From: Hemerocallis citrina
Lineage: Eukaryota > Streptophyta > Magnoliopsida > Asparagales > Asphodelaceae
Direction of reading: 5' to 3'
Assembly: GCA_017893485.1 (NCBI GenBank)
Contig: CM030363.1
Span: forward strand, 110,665,073-110,729,072
DNA: 64,000 nucleotides
In this document: positions 46,652-58,197 of the stretch, one piece after another
How positions within the stretch are numbered: position 1 is the stretch's first letter
How the letters are laid out: each line of letters opens with the position of its first letter
Position numbers and translations under genes: made by a program
The notes under the pieces: model-generated
Databases searched by the model: none
Told to the model about the DNA's origin: nothing
Seen by the model: only the letters and a program-made list of their open reading frames with translations

Positions 46652-47265
46652 CAGCATTCTATTCTTCACGGTGAAGAAACCATCCTTGCCAGCAATTGGA
46701 GTGGGCTTTGATGCTCCCACAACCATTATAGCGCCCTTTTAGAACAGTGAATAGTCATTAAGATGTTCACGAAAAAGCACAGTTATCCATAATTGTTTTA
46801 AAACCCCACCTGTCTGGGAGGCAGTATAGCATCAAATTTGTCTACTCCAAACATACCCAAATTCGATAGAGTAAATGTTCCTGCATAACATATCATAAAT
46901 CATCAACCTACAGTTAATTAGCGAAAACTTAGAAAGAGAAACAAAAGACATCTACTGTAAACACACCTGAGTTGTACTCGTTGGGCTGAAGTTGCTTTGA
47001 GCGAGCCTTGCCTACCAACTCTTTCCATTTTGTGAGAGCAAGTAGATATCCAGCTGCATTACAAACAGTTAGCTAAAATGATAAATGAGAAGGGTTTTAA
47101 TGTCTGTTCTTAACCTTGTGTACATCAAGACTAACCTTATCAGCTGGGGTTGTATGTGAAACTCTTCCCATCTTTGCAGCTGGCATTCACAACTGGGTGT
47201 TGTGCAAGTGTCATTGCCGCAGCCTTGGCCAAAAGTACTGTCATGGTCACTCCCTTCGACTTGAC
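46652..47265 (-). pseudogene. Captured fragment of plastid pyruvate dehydrogenase E2
   Basis: Four minus-strand exons in the correct order match the dihydrolipoamide acetyltransferase (E2) core of the plastid-type pyruvate dehydrogenase complex. They are 47265-47136 (GVTMTVLLAKAAAMTLAQHP), 47053-46967 (KELVGKARSKQLQPNEYNS), 46880-46810 (TFTLSNLGMFGVDKFDAIL) and 46735-46652 (GAIMVVGASKPTPIAGKDG). Introns are kept with GT/AG ends, so genomic DNA and not cDNA was copied. The catalytic histidine region and the N-terminal lipoyl domain are absent. Damage: an internal deletion in the first exon, just after FTYN, removes about 20 expected codons, and a base is missing from an A-run in the second exon. 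Confidence 0.9.
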
Positions 47266-47758
47266 CTAATGTTGTTACGATGCATAAAGGGAATCATTTA
47301 ACAGAAGTAATTGGAATTAATAAACTCTACAATCATAAAAGTTGTAGATGTTTACGATGCATAAAGCTAAGGGGGACAATGCATAAAGGGAAACAACTGG
47401 AATAAAAGTTGAAAACTTTTGTTGTGCAATGTGTTCCCCATCAGTTATTTATAAAATATCTACAATCATAAATCCATATAATCAAAGTGCAACGATTCTT
47501 TTTTAAAAAAGCACCTCTTATAAAAATCAAATTAAATAATAATGAACATAAGCAACTTGATATGAATGCCACAAAAGTTAACATACATAAGCATAAACAA
47601 CTTGATATGAACAAAATTGGTGGAAGCACACACTAAGTAGTTAACATACACAACTTGTAGCATTAGTTTTGGCTTAAATGGAAGCATACAGCAAGTACAT
47701 ACAGCATTTGTCGATTGTTATAACATACTACTAATATTTGATACTTTTACTCTTGTAG

Positions 47759-47820
47759 ATTCACAAAAAGCAACTCAAGATATAACAAAGGATTTAGTAG
47801 GTTCAGCTATTTCTGTCAAG
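47759..47820 (+). other. Exon-like fragment, unknown gene
   Basis: Between acceptor CTCTTGTAG and donor AAG/GTAGTG is a 62-base open segment reading SQKATQDITKDLVGSAISVK. It probably derives from a host gene on the plus strand, perhaps the same as the exon-like piece at 43889. Family not recognised. Confidence 0.35.
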
Positions 47821-48406
47821 GTAGTGTTTGATTGTTATCTATATGTAGATCTTCACTGAACCATTTTTGTCTATGTTCTTTTTCTGGGTCCATATAATGA
47901 ATAGGAAAAAATTGAGAAAGAAAGAAACTGTGTACTTTCAACTTTTGATAATTCCCTACAAAACATTAAATCTAAAGTACATATATCAGTGTATGTCTTT
48001 TTGTCGTTGCAATTCTCATTAAAGAAACTCATATCTGATGTAATCAGTTTGACTGACTTCTTTTTCTGCACAATTTGTAGCATTAGTTTCATTTTGGCCT
48101 TTCCTCCATCATTGCATTGCACTATTTATAAATCAATTTTACTGCCTCTGCTTACATGAAATCGTGACTGGAACTCTAGTTGTCTAATTGAATATACATA
48201 TAAAGAGAATGCACATTTTTCTTAGGGTCTTTCTATATTCTGTTAGAATATAGAAAGAAATATGCACATATTAGAAGATCAGTCGTGGGATGGCCGACAA
48301 AATATTGTACTCACTCTAGATGAGGTTCTAAAACCACTTGAGTATCCTTATTTGCAGATTGAATATGAGTTGCTATATAAAGTGTCGCATATCAGTTTCT
48401 TCCTTG

Positions 48407-48492
48407 AACATTCATGTTCTTTTATATATAAAGCCCTAAAGTACTTTCTACAATTCAGTTTAGGGCTTTATATATAAAAGAACATGAATGTT
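48407..48492. repeat. Perfect hairpin, 34-bp arms
   Basis: Arms 48407-48440 and 48459-48492 are exact inverted copies (AACATTCATGTTC...AAGCCCTAAA and its inverse) with an 18-base spacer. A third partial copy (TTTAGGGCTTTATAT) follows at once. Confidence 0.95.
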
Positions 48493-49917
48493 TAGGGCTT
48501 TATATCTGAACTTCCCATAAGATTGCACTGGATCATAAGTTCTTTATAGCTCGATCCTGAGAAGACATCCATATAGATAGAAATCAGTTTTATAGTACCA
48601 AAAAAGATGTATCTTTTTTTTATATTTACTATACAATGAAAAATCAAAAATTGATGAGAATTAAAGAAAATCATTCTATGGAAGAATACAACGCATGAAT
48701 TATATTACAAACATTGGTTGCCAGCTCATAAACACTTTCCGCCATCATTATGATATGCATGTGTAAATAACTTGCCAGCTCATAAACACTTTCCATACAT
48801 AATATGCGAAGCATATGTAAAAATTTCCTTGATTATGAGGTAGAATTACACATACAGAATATTCATATATGCTAGATAACAGAAGAGAAGAAATACATAA
48901 GCTGCGAAGAAGCATGAACATAAAAAGTAAAGGAATGAAGCACTTCATCGTACTTGTCCTTTTGTTTTGAAAGCATCTTAGACATTCTCACTAAAACATA
49001 AAAGAGTGGCAATCAGGAACTGAACCACTACTGATGGTTGAATACTTGCAGGTGAAAGGTAAGGAGATGGAGAAGTTGTTTCCAAGCCTAGCTCTTCATT
49101 TGTTTTGCATATATTAGTTGAACGTAATGGTTAATTAAAGGTAACTGTGAACTAATGGTTTGCATATTTGTTTAAAAAATGATTACAAAAACATAGTTTG
49201 CTGCCACTTGATGTTAGCCTCTAATTGACCGCAACTTCACTATTCTATATACCTCTAAGATGACAAATATGGAATTCGAAGAAAAAAGTAATAGGCTCCA
49301 TCAATTTTATCATTCTTATCTATGTAGTAGCGCATATGATAAGTAATATGTAAAAACTTTAAATTTCCAGTTTAAATCCTTACTAAATTTAATTAACTTG
49401 GCACAAAATCAATCTTTTTATCACTCTAATCATAAGTTGTAGGCTCCATCCTAAGGAAATCTAACTGAAGTGCTGAAGTGCTTCACTACAGTTGGTAATA
49501 TGTAAGATAAGTAAAATTTTAAGTAGCAAAAAATTCAGCTTTCATCTTCCTAGCATAATGTTGCTACTTCTTACGAACTTGAATCAACCCATGATCAAAC
49601 ACACAATAAAAACTGATCATTTAATGTCTCAAAACCACAGATTTCTAAACTTTGCACTGATTGCTTAACTTGCACAGATTGATGACTCATTTGGGGTAGA
49701 GTTCTATCGTATAGGATCTATTTTTTTATTTGGGGTAGAGTTCTATCTTATTAAATTTCCCGTTTCATAACCTCATTTTTTATAAATCGGTCGTGTATCC
49801 CTATTTGGCAGCAAAGATAAAAAACAATGTGGCATAGGAATTATCAATGCAAAGATCTAAAACAAAGGGTCTAAAGGCCATTTTTCTCATTAAGTTATCC
49901 CTTCTTTCATAGCAAAT

Positions 49918-49995
49918 TAGCCACGATCTAAACGAAGGATTTCTAGCCACGATCTAAACGAAGGATTTCTAGCCACGATCTAAACGAAAGATCAA
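49918..49995. repeat. Minisatellite, three units of 26-27 bp
   Basis: AGCCACGATCTAAACGAA is repeated three times in a row. Confidence 0.95.
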
Positions 49996-50138
49996 TTTGG
50001 CAAGGCATCAGCAAAACTTTTTTTTAAAATATTAAAAACTACCATCTAATGGGATGTTTTGGGCCAAAAAAGAAGATAAATAAAGTTGCCAAATGTGTTG
50101 GGAATTGTCATAAAGTTGGAATGTAAATAAAAACTAAC

Positions 50139-50265
50139 CGAAAGCCAATTCTTGGTCATCTGCGGTAGCATCTGACATGTCAGTGTCTACAATTGCACCA
50201 CCACCAGACCTAGCATCATCCATGGACATTGCAAGAGCTTGCTGTAGCAACGCACTCTCATCATC
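50139..50265 (-). pseudogene. RPN10: Captured exon of proteasome subunit RPN10
   Basis: A single 127-base minus-strand exon with acceptor AACAG and donor TTTCG/GTTAG encodes DDESALLQQALAMSMDDA followed by IVDTDMSDATADDQELA. This is the first ubiquitin-interacting motif and linker of the 26S proteasome ubiquitin receptor RPN10 (PSMD4/S5a). The von Willebrand-type domain and the rest of the gene are absent. The exon itself is open, so the capture may be fairly recent or by chance unbroken. As part of a Helitron it is not expected to make a functional receptor. Confidence 0.88.
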
Positions 50266-51736
50266 CTGTTACCATATTGTTATATTCAAAGTTAGCACAT
50301 CAGAATAAAATGCTCTTTGAAAATAATTACAGTATAAGAAATCAGTGACCAAGTGCATTTCTTAATAATATCAAACCAGATCCAAATAAGCTACAAAATT
50401 GAATGAGCATGATTACTTTCAAAGCCTATAAGAACTTAGAACAAAGCCTTTAAGCTACAAAAGCCTACAAATCCAATCTTTACATGAGAATGAGCATCAA
50501 AATTAGAATTCAACTAAAATTACATAAAATGAATAAAATACTAATTTGCTATAGCATCTCGGTATCAACAAATATTTTAAAGAACAATTATTGTACCACG
50601 TGAACAGTACCAGTAAAAATGAATAAAAAGGTAGCTTATCTTGTACCCAAAAAATGACCTTTTTCCTCTCCTAAAAAACCCAACAAAAATCCAATACCCA
50701 ATCACCTGCCCTCAGCTCAAATACAATGAAAACCTAAAACCCATGATAAATCCCACCGAATACAAACAAAAAACAGAGGGTCAATAAACCCAACAAATGT
50801 CAACACATACACAACAACAAAAGCCCAGCATCCAATTAACTTCAATTTTACAATTAAACATCACCAATTAGCCCCGGTGGGACTAAACTGACCTCTCATG
50901 TAAGTGCAATCGTAGGGGCGAAGCCAAGTCTGAGGGTGGCTGAAGCTGGAAATGATAAAGGGTTGAGCTTTGCATTGAAGAAGAGTGGCCCATAAATAGA
51001 AGATACCCATAAGGTGAAGAACTGAAGAACCCATTAAAATTGGGGAGAGATGAAGAACCCATTAAAATTGGGGGGAGAGAGAGAGCGACAGAGGATTTAT
51101 ATGAGAATCTAATGAGAGAATAAGAGAAGGAATGGAAACAGATAGAAAGAAGTAAATCTTATTTTTGTGAAGACTCAGAACAGTCGAATTCTAGCCAATT
51201 CTAAACTTGATGTAACTAATTAAACCAATTTACTACCGGTTTCTATTAATTCGCTTATTGTCCATCTCTATAGCTAATGAGATGGAGTTTTTAAGTAGCA
51301 AATTTTTACAGGATATTTGTCTTATTTTTTTGCCGGTGATACTTATAGGCTATTGTGCATTACACTACTCATCTTTCAAAGTCCTAGCTCTATCCCTAAA
51401 TGAGTGTCATGTAAAAACTTGAATCTTTTTATATTTAGTAGCCATAATTATTACATCAATAAATTCTCTTTAGATAAAGAGTCGAATTCTTACTCATCCA
51501 CATAAGACGGCGAAGAACTTGACTACAGTATGTTTCTTTCAAAAAAAACTTGACTACACTATGTGTAACGGGTGTGTGGAATAGAATTAAGGAAATTGAT
51601 CTAAATTTTCTATTAACGATAATAAACATCTGAATTATTAAAATTAAATTTAACCCCACAAAACATAATAAAACTACAGTCTAAAAGCCAGACAAATTTA
51701 GATATAGAAGAAAAGAAGGGATTTTTTTCTTCCAAC

Positions 51737-51823
51737 CTGAAAGTAACAACCACGGTCTTTAGCATTATTTACTAAGTTGCTCCAATACTCATCCTGCATT
51801 AATATTGAAGCAGAACCCACCAC
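51737..51823 (-). pseudogene. Captured exon of a SEN1/MAA3-like helicase (copy 1)
   Basis: The 87-base exon, with acceptor CTTCAG and donor TTTCAG/GTTGG, reads VVGSASILMQDEYW then SNLVNNAKDRGCYFQ. This resembles the C-terminal stretch of SEN1/MAGATAMA3-type superfamily 1 helicases (VVGSASTL...W.NLV..A). Only this exon is seen, so the assignment is moderate. Confidence 0.6.
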
Positions 51824-52214
51824 CTGAAGTTTGAAAAACAAAGAGACAGGAATTGCATCAGTAAAAAAATATAGATAACTTCACCATACTCAGCCATAAT
51901 TATTAAATCAATAAATTCTCTTTAGATAAAGAGTCGAATTCTTACTCACCTACATAAGACGGCGAAGAACTTGACTACACTATGTTTCTTTCAAAAAAAA
52001 AAACTTGACTACACTATGTGTAATGGGTGTGTGGAATAGAATTAAGGAAATTGATCTAAATTTTCTATTAATGATAATAAACATCTGAATTATTAAAATT
52101 AAATTTAACCCCATAAATGGTCAAAATTTAACCCCACAAAACATAATAAAACTACAGTCTAAAAGCCAGACAAATTTAGATATAAAAGAAAAGAAGGGAA
52201 TTTTTTTTTCCAAC

Positions 52215-52301
52215 CTGAAAGTAACAACCACGGTCTTTAGCATTATTTACTAAGTTGCTCCAATACTCATCCTGCATTAATATTGAAGCAGAACCCACCA
52301 C
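52215..52301 (-). pseudogene. Captured exon of a SEN1/MAA3-like helicase (copy 2)
   Basis: Second copy of the exon at 51737-51823, produced by the segmental duplication. It keeps the same open frame, and the acceptor reads TTTAG instead of TTCAG. Confidence 0.6.
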
Positions 52302-52729
52302 CTAAAGTTTAAAAAACAAAGAGACAGGAATTGCATCAGTAAAAAAATATAGATAACTTCACCATACTTCACCATAGAAAAAGAATCATACTTCCGAGTA
52401 TTAGTTAATTGAAAACATAAAAGTTCAATGTCCTATTCCTCAGTGCATTAAACTTTTAAGTTATTGAACAACAATGAGATCAAATAACACTGCCTCTCTT
52501 TTGTGTTTATAAGTACTCCAAATGCATTTCTCCAACACAGACAAACATTTTGGGTGGGAACTTGGGAAATGTTTGTCAATTAAATTTCAACTCGAACCTC
52601 TTAATTGATTAAATTTAGACTTTCTGGTGAAGCTTTGAGTGATCAAGTACCCATGAGAATTGAAGTTACGAAAGAGAAGAAAGATTACCCAAATTGATGC
52701 CTTGTTCAATCCACCGAAAAGAAAATTTC

Positions 52730-52995
52730 TAGAACTCAATGATTCATTCACTCATTCACTCATTCTAGAACTCAATGATTCATTCACTCAACAAATTTGA
52801 TTGCTTAATTTCTTAATTGCTTATTGTGAATGATTCATTCACTCATTCACTCATTCATTACTTAATTGCTGAATTGTAACTGAACGAATTTTCAGCAAGA
52901 CCAATTTGATTCACTCACTCATTCTAGAACTCATAACAGAGACTAATCCATTATATCACAGACTAATTCATTCACTCATTCACTCATTTTAGAAC
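52730..52995. repeat. Short-unit repeat rich in CATTCACTCATT
   Basis: Irregular copies of ATTCATTCACTCATTC and TTCTAGAACTCA recur through this stretch. No gene. Confidence 0.85.
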
Positions 52996-53084
52996 TGAGA
53001 TGGTGAAATCGGTGGAAAAAAAGACCAATTTGACAATTTGAAAGAAAAGAGGAAATTTGTAAACCCCAAACCAGTATACCTGAG

Positions 53085-53480
53085 ATGGTGAAATCGGTGG
53101 TTGGATGGCGTCGGGGTTGGCTCTGAAGAGGCGCCGGAATTGGGGGGGCGCTGAAGAGGCGTCGGTGACTGAAGGTTGGGGGGGGGGGGGGCGACTGGAG
53201 GTGTCGCTGATTGGAAACAGCAGAAGGGAGAAAAAAGGAAATTTGTAAACCCCAAATTAAGATGGTGAAATCGGTGGTCGGTGACGGTGAAGGGGTCGGT
53301 GGTTGGATGGCGTCGGGGTTGGCTCTGAAGTGGCGCCGGAGTTGGGGGGTGCGCTGAAGAGGCGTCGGTGACTGGAGGTGGGGGGGGGGGCGAATGGAGG
53401 TGTTGCTGAGTAGAGGTGGGGGGTTGGCAAGTGGAGGTGGGGGGGGGGGGCGCTGAAGAGGCGCCAGAGGTGTGGGGGGG
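53085..53480 (+). repeat. G-rich repeat region with long G runs
   Basis: GGCGCTGAAGAGGCG(C/T) and GATGGCGTCGGGGTTGGC recur, with G runs of about 9-13 bases near 53178, 53380, 53440 and 53473. G-quadruplex formation on the plus strand is likely. It lies near the 5' end of the large Helitron. Confidence 0.9.
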
Positions 53481-53489
53481 GAGACAGTG

Positions 53490-53640
53490 ACAGAGATCGG
53501 GAGAGAGAGAGAGAGCGGTAAGAGAGAAGGAGAGAGTGAGTCAGTGAGAGATAGAGAGAGATTGAGCGGGAGAAATGAGAGACGGAGTGAGAAAGAGAGA
53601 GACCTGGTGAGAAAGAGAGAGAGGGTGTGTGTGTGTGTGG
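53490..53640 (+). repeat. GA-rich low-complexity tract ending in (GT)n
   Basis: GAGAGAGA runs mixed with GTGAGA lead into GTGTGTGTGTGTG at about 53625-53638. Confidence 0.9.
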
Positions 53641-53770
53641 ATTTTGAATTTGTGGGGTTTAAATTTTTGGGCGGGAAAATATGTATTGTGAGATTAGATC
53701 TTGGCCATTGATTTTGGAGGAGATTGAATGAGAACCACTTGATAGCTTTCTTTGTGTTTTATTATATAGA

Positions 53771-54795
53771 TATGTGGGGATTTTCTTTAATATTGATTTG
53801 TGTAAAAATTCAGCCCTTAAAAACAGGCCTATACTCTCTGTGGACCATTGGCAGGCCCACTACTCCAATTTAGCCCATATAAGAGGGTCAACCCTATCCA
53901 TCAAGGATTTCTCTCTATCTTTCTATAAATAATAATCTCCCTTTACAGTTGCAAGGTAATGAATCTTTTACCAATAAAACCCTAATCTTCTTCTATAGTA
54001 ACTGACTTGATAGTCGATGGACCTGTTGCCGGGAACACTCCCGGCGTTTTAAGGCTTTCTGTAGGTATCTGGCAACCAACAGTCAGTGCAACCACCACCA
54101 GATCCACATATTTCAAACACGCATCAACCTCTCATCAGGATCACAGTCTACGATTGAGATCTGTTGTTCACTCTTTTCAAAAGACCTAACTATTTGTTTC
54201 TTCCACACCAGAAAATAGTAGCATCAGGTAGGCGTCATCTGTTGGAACCAGACCGATCTAGCCTCCAACTCATATTCCACTCCGCAACCCTCTTCTCCCA
54301 TGGCCCCCAAGGCCAAGAAGACCACTACTGCGGGGCATCATGCTGACCCCCCTCCGCCTCCTCCACTTTCGTCTGTAGCCGTTCGACTACCCATGGGTTG
54401 CAATAGCGGAGGGACGAACGCCAGCAGAGGACTGCTCCGAGTGCCTCCCGTTCAGTCACCCAAAGAGTCGACCGATCAGCTGTATCAGACCGTCGAAATG
54501 TTATCAACAATCGGCAAGACAAGGAAGACCTTCGCCATCACCTTAATCATTCCAGGAACTAAGGACCCTCGAATCATGCTTCGAGCTGAAGCCGTCACTC
54601 CTCACACGAAGTGGAGAAAGAGCGCAGTCAATCCCCGAGCGACCGTCTACCCTCAAATGGCCATGAGGAAGGAGGGCACGTGACGAGGGCCTAGTTCCAA
54701 GTTTTGGGAGGTCTTCCAAGATCTATGTGGCGGAGCCAGGAAAGATCAGCACACCGACATACACCGCATCGGAGTGACTGAGCATGACGAGTCCT
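53771..54795 (+). mobile_element. Tat element: 5' LTR part, leader and start of gag
   Basis: A TATA box TCTATAAATA at about 53922-53931 is followed by the Tat-type R/U5 (GACTTGATAGTC, then GCCGGGAACACTCCCGGC, then CTGTAGGTATC). A leader with GGCGTCATCTGTTGGAACC near 54222-54246 resembles the conserved post-LTR/primer-site region of Tat elements, and a gag-like ATG follows at 54300. The right side is cut by the LTR that starts near 54796, and the left LTR boundary is not defined. Confidence 0.65.
54300..54683 (+). pseudogene. N-terminal gag-like frame of the Tat element
   Basis: MAPKAKKTTTAGHHADPPPP opens a Pro- and Arg-rich frame that ends at TGA 54681-54683. The position directly after the leader is that of gag, but no Gag core domain is reached before the element is cut, so the call rests on context. 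Confidence 0.45.
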
Positions 54796-57421
54796 TATAA
54801 CGCCCCAAATTCCAAAACACAGGTAATTCGCAGCACAACCAGGATCTTTAATTCAATTTCGTTCACAATTACAAGGAAATTAAAACTTTTTCAATACAAT
54901 ATTATTCTTTACAATACGCAGCGGAAATTTACATAAAAGAAATACAGTTTATAATATCGAACATCTTCAATCCTACAACAGCCATTGACATCAACTCATG
55001 CCCCGTCGCTCACTAATCTGAGTCATGTAACTTGAGAACAACAAACACATCAGTTACATACAACTGACGCAATATTACAATACAACGATTCCTAAATTTA
55101 ATAATCACATGCTTGGATGCAAAATGAAAAGTGACTATCCTAATTCTGCCAGTGAATGATATGTACCTAATGACTAATGCACACATTCATGCTACGATGC
55201 AACTCTGATGTGCACTTGTTCGGATTCTATGCATCTCATACTACATAGGTCAAAAGGCAAACCCTTAACGTAATCCTCATTCTAGGGTTCAATCCCTCAT
55301 TATGAAAACCTAAGTTGATGACCGTACACCAATGCGTAATCACGTGCGAAATGCTCCCCTAGGACTGTGAACTTTACCAACCTATCCCTAGCCCACACAT
55401 GTAGATTTACCAGGCGTATCCTCAGTCGTAAACATTCCTAGGAGCAACATCTCTTTACCGACCATTTCATCGACCTCACCGGCCTACCCCAGGACACAAA
55501 TGCAGATTTATCGGGTGTATCCTAGGTCACGAACCCAGCGAGTTGATCATCCGTAACTACGAAGCATGCCTACCTCTAGCCCACCACTGTGGATTTATCG
55601 TGTGTATCATATCCATCCCGAACATTCCTAGGAACCACAGTTCTTTACCGGACATGTTCGTCGTTATTTTCAATCACATCTTCTTCAAGTGCTTATCCTT
55701 ATGTTTAGATCTTAAGTAATATCACCTGGAGCGAGCTTACCCTACCAGACTTAAATCAACACACTGAGAGCAATAACCCATACTGGTCACTTCTCAAACT
55801 TTCAAAATCACAAATTTTTCGGCACCCTGGGTCTCGCTCAGTCTCTAAAATTCACACATCTCAATTTAAGAGATCCTCCAGGTTATTCTTAACCTCATTT
55901 ATAAATTTTTTATTCATTCATTTATAATTCATTTTATTCTCTTATTCATTTCTTTCAAATCATCAATCTTAAACAACGAGATCACTTCTTACCCGTTATA
56001 CTATAATTTTCAATAAGATTTTTGCATTGATAAAACTTTACTGAAATAGCACAAGTCTAATTCTTTTCACCCGAACCCATACTTTGGTTAACTCTTAATT
56101 TAATCTTCAAAATATTTTACAACGTAATTTTTTTGCCACAAAAATGAATTTCTAAATTTTTATATAATTTTCTTGAAGTACCTCAAATTTTGCTCACCTT
56201 AAAATGAAACAGTTTTTGGAATGATTCCAAATCAATCAATTAAACATACCTTCTAATTTGTAATGTAATTTAACCACAAAACAAATCTTATACTTTTATA
56301 TAATCATTTCAAAATATTTCATTAATATACTAGATTAATTTAGACCATTCCTCATAGTAAAATATATGCAAATGGATTCAAAATAATAATAATCAAAACA
56401 AAATGACCTAAATTGGTTTCGAACCAGAGCACCACCCTGCACTCTAATCCACACCCGCTGATCAAGTTCCAACTCACTGTTTGTGTGGAAGAGGTCTAAC
56501 AAAATTTTCTACATGTTTTTGTCCATTGTTTAGAAATTTACAAGGGTTTTAAAAGGTAAAAGTGCCCCCAAGGACTTGAACACGCGACTTGGGTAATATA
56601 CACAGTGCCCAAACCGAGCACACTAACCAGATTGCCGATCTATAATTTTGTCGACATGCTTTCGATTAATTAACATAAACAACGGTCACTCTGAATAGGT
56701 TTAAAACAAAATAAAATCAAAATTTGCTCTCAGGTAGAATCAATCCTAAGACCACCAAAGCGCCCAACATCACGCTCTCAAACCCGGCTCTCGAGCCCCT
56801 GTTTGTGTCAAAATGTTGTCATTAATTTGAATGTAATTTACTGCTCTGTATCATATTTTCATTATCTTAACATCGGGACGAAACACCAATTCTTAACTTG
56901 TAAAATTTGAGTTCTATATTTTTGTCACATTACAGAGAATAATAATATGGAAATTCAATATTCATAATATCCACAACTACGTCTATATAAATTGAATATC
57001 AACATACGACATCAACATAAACTATTCATACTAATAGGAGCAAAGCATTTCTACAATTACATCTCCTACAATATTCCAAGATAATGTGTTTATTTCTACT
57101 TAAAAAATTCGGCTAGAAAAATAGAGCATTCTCACACTAACAATCTAACAAAATTTTAGAATTTTAACCCATGGTATCGGATTTTCTTTTCTTTTATTAT
57201 AATCTCATTAAACTCAAATCAACCGGCACGCAATTTATTCTTAAAATTAATTTACAACCTAAAGTGTTTAAAGCTACACATAACATGATTTCTATGTATA
57301 TACAATAGTATAATCCTACTCAATTTTAGAAATCAAGGAAACACACACACCTCTTGGTGAGTCCCTTGCAATTGCATCTCCTAGTAAAAAGTCTCCAAGC
57401 CTCCAATTCTCCAAGACCAGA
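54796..57421 (+). mobile_element. Probable Tekay/Del-type LTR, noncoding
   Basis: It begins TATAACGCCCCAAATTCC, similar to the minus-strand start at 487, and includes CAGCGGAAATTTACAT, a theme common in such LTRs. No coding frame is found through 57421. The right end is not resolved, and other elements may be nested. Some stretches (ACTTGAACACGCGACTTGGG) recall tRNA-like B-box text but I do not call a tRNA. Confidence 0.45.
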
Positions 57422-58197
57422 CACTACAAGGAATTTGCCATATACCAACGGACACCTGTAGTGACGGATCGCTAAAACCGTGGGTATAGGCATCATATAC
57501 CTACAGACGTGTAGTAAACTGTGGGTATAGGTATCCTATAGCTTTAGAGCTTTTAATCCGTAACTATAAGTTTTACTGACGGGGTAAAACACTGTGGGTA
57601 TATTCCATAATTTATTTTTCCCCCAACTTTTTCATTTTCTCCCCAAATCCCAAATACCCCAATTTATACACTCTCTCTCACACCCATTTCTCTCTCTCTC
57701 CTCTCTCTCTCCTCTCCTCTCTCTCTCACCCGAATCCCCGATTCACCACATTGCCGTCGTCAGTTCACCACGTCGCCGTCGTCGTCCCTCTCCTACCATC
57801 GCCGTTGTCTTCCATTGCCACCGTAGCCGCCGTCTTCCTCTCGCCGTTTTCTCCCGCCGCCACCCACCTCGTCTCCCACCTCTTCCTCCACCGTCGTCTT
57901 TCATTATCCTCCATCACCCACCGCTTCTACCATCACCTGCGTTCATCTATTTTAGATTAATTTTGCAAACCCTATGTATGAATTTGGGTGCTTCCCCTTT
58001 AGTTGATGAATATTGATTGCCATGTTGTTGTTTACCATGCTTCACTGATTCTTGCAAGATTGCCATATTCACTATTACACTATTGATTTCAATTCCATCA
58101 TTAAGAGGAGCTGTTGCTTTATCCTTAGCAACTGTCAGTTAATGTATGTTCTATTTTCTTTCAGTTTAATGCTCATCTCATGCTCTCTTATGCATTT
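57422..58197 (+). mobile_element. Left end of a second CACTA element
   Basis: It starts CACTACAAGGAATTTGCC, followed by subterminal motifs GTGGGTATAGG repeated four times in varied form and then a C/CT-rich leader, the same architecture as the left end of the 20222 element but a different family. The 140-codon Pro/Ser-rich frame at 57594 lies in the leader and is not considered a gene. It is cut at 58198 by the Athila-like element. Confidence 0.7.

Larger units (their letters stand above)
51448..52330. repeat. Segmental tandem duplication, about 450-480 bp
   Basis: TCAATAAATTCTCTTTAGAT recurs at about 51455 and 51907, and the following sequence including the helicase-like exon is nearly identical. 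The second copy has an extra piece of about 28 bases (CCCCATAAATGGTC), which moves the exon spacing to 478. Confidence 0.92.
42160..53770 (-). mobile_element. Putative 11.6-kb gene-capturing Helitron
   Basis: On the minus strand the right end starts TCTATATAATAAAACACAAAG (53770) and the left end finishes GGCACGTCCCACGGGCATACCTAG (near 42160). It is flanked by A and T, as expected for insertion between A and T. Both ends match the short Helitrons at 17728-18607 and 19459-20016. No Rep/helicase was seen, so it would be non-autonomous. It contains intron-bearing fragments of at least three host genes on the minus strand. That the two ends belong to one element is inferred from matching families, orientation and the flanking bases. 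Confidence 0.7.

Noticed and set aside
48262..48477. 71-codon plus-strand frame (MHILEDQSWDGRQ)
   Set aside because: It runs into the perfect hairpin; possible exon remnant, but nothing supports a family.
56400..56820. tRNA-like text (GAACACGCGACTTGGG)
   Set aside because: No complete cloverleaf could be drawn; this wording is common in LTR sequence.
57594..58016. 140-codon plus-strand frame
   Set aside because: C-rich low-complexity leader of a CACTA end, with an analogous noncoding leader in the other CACTA element.
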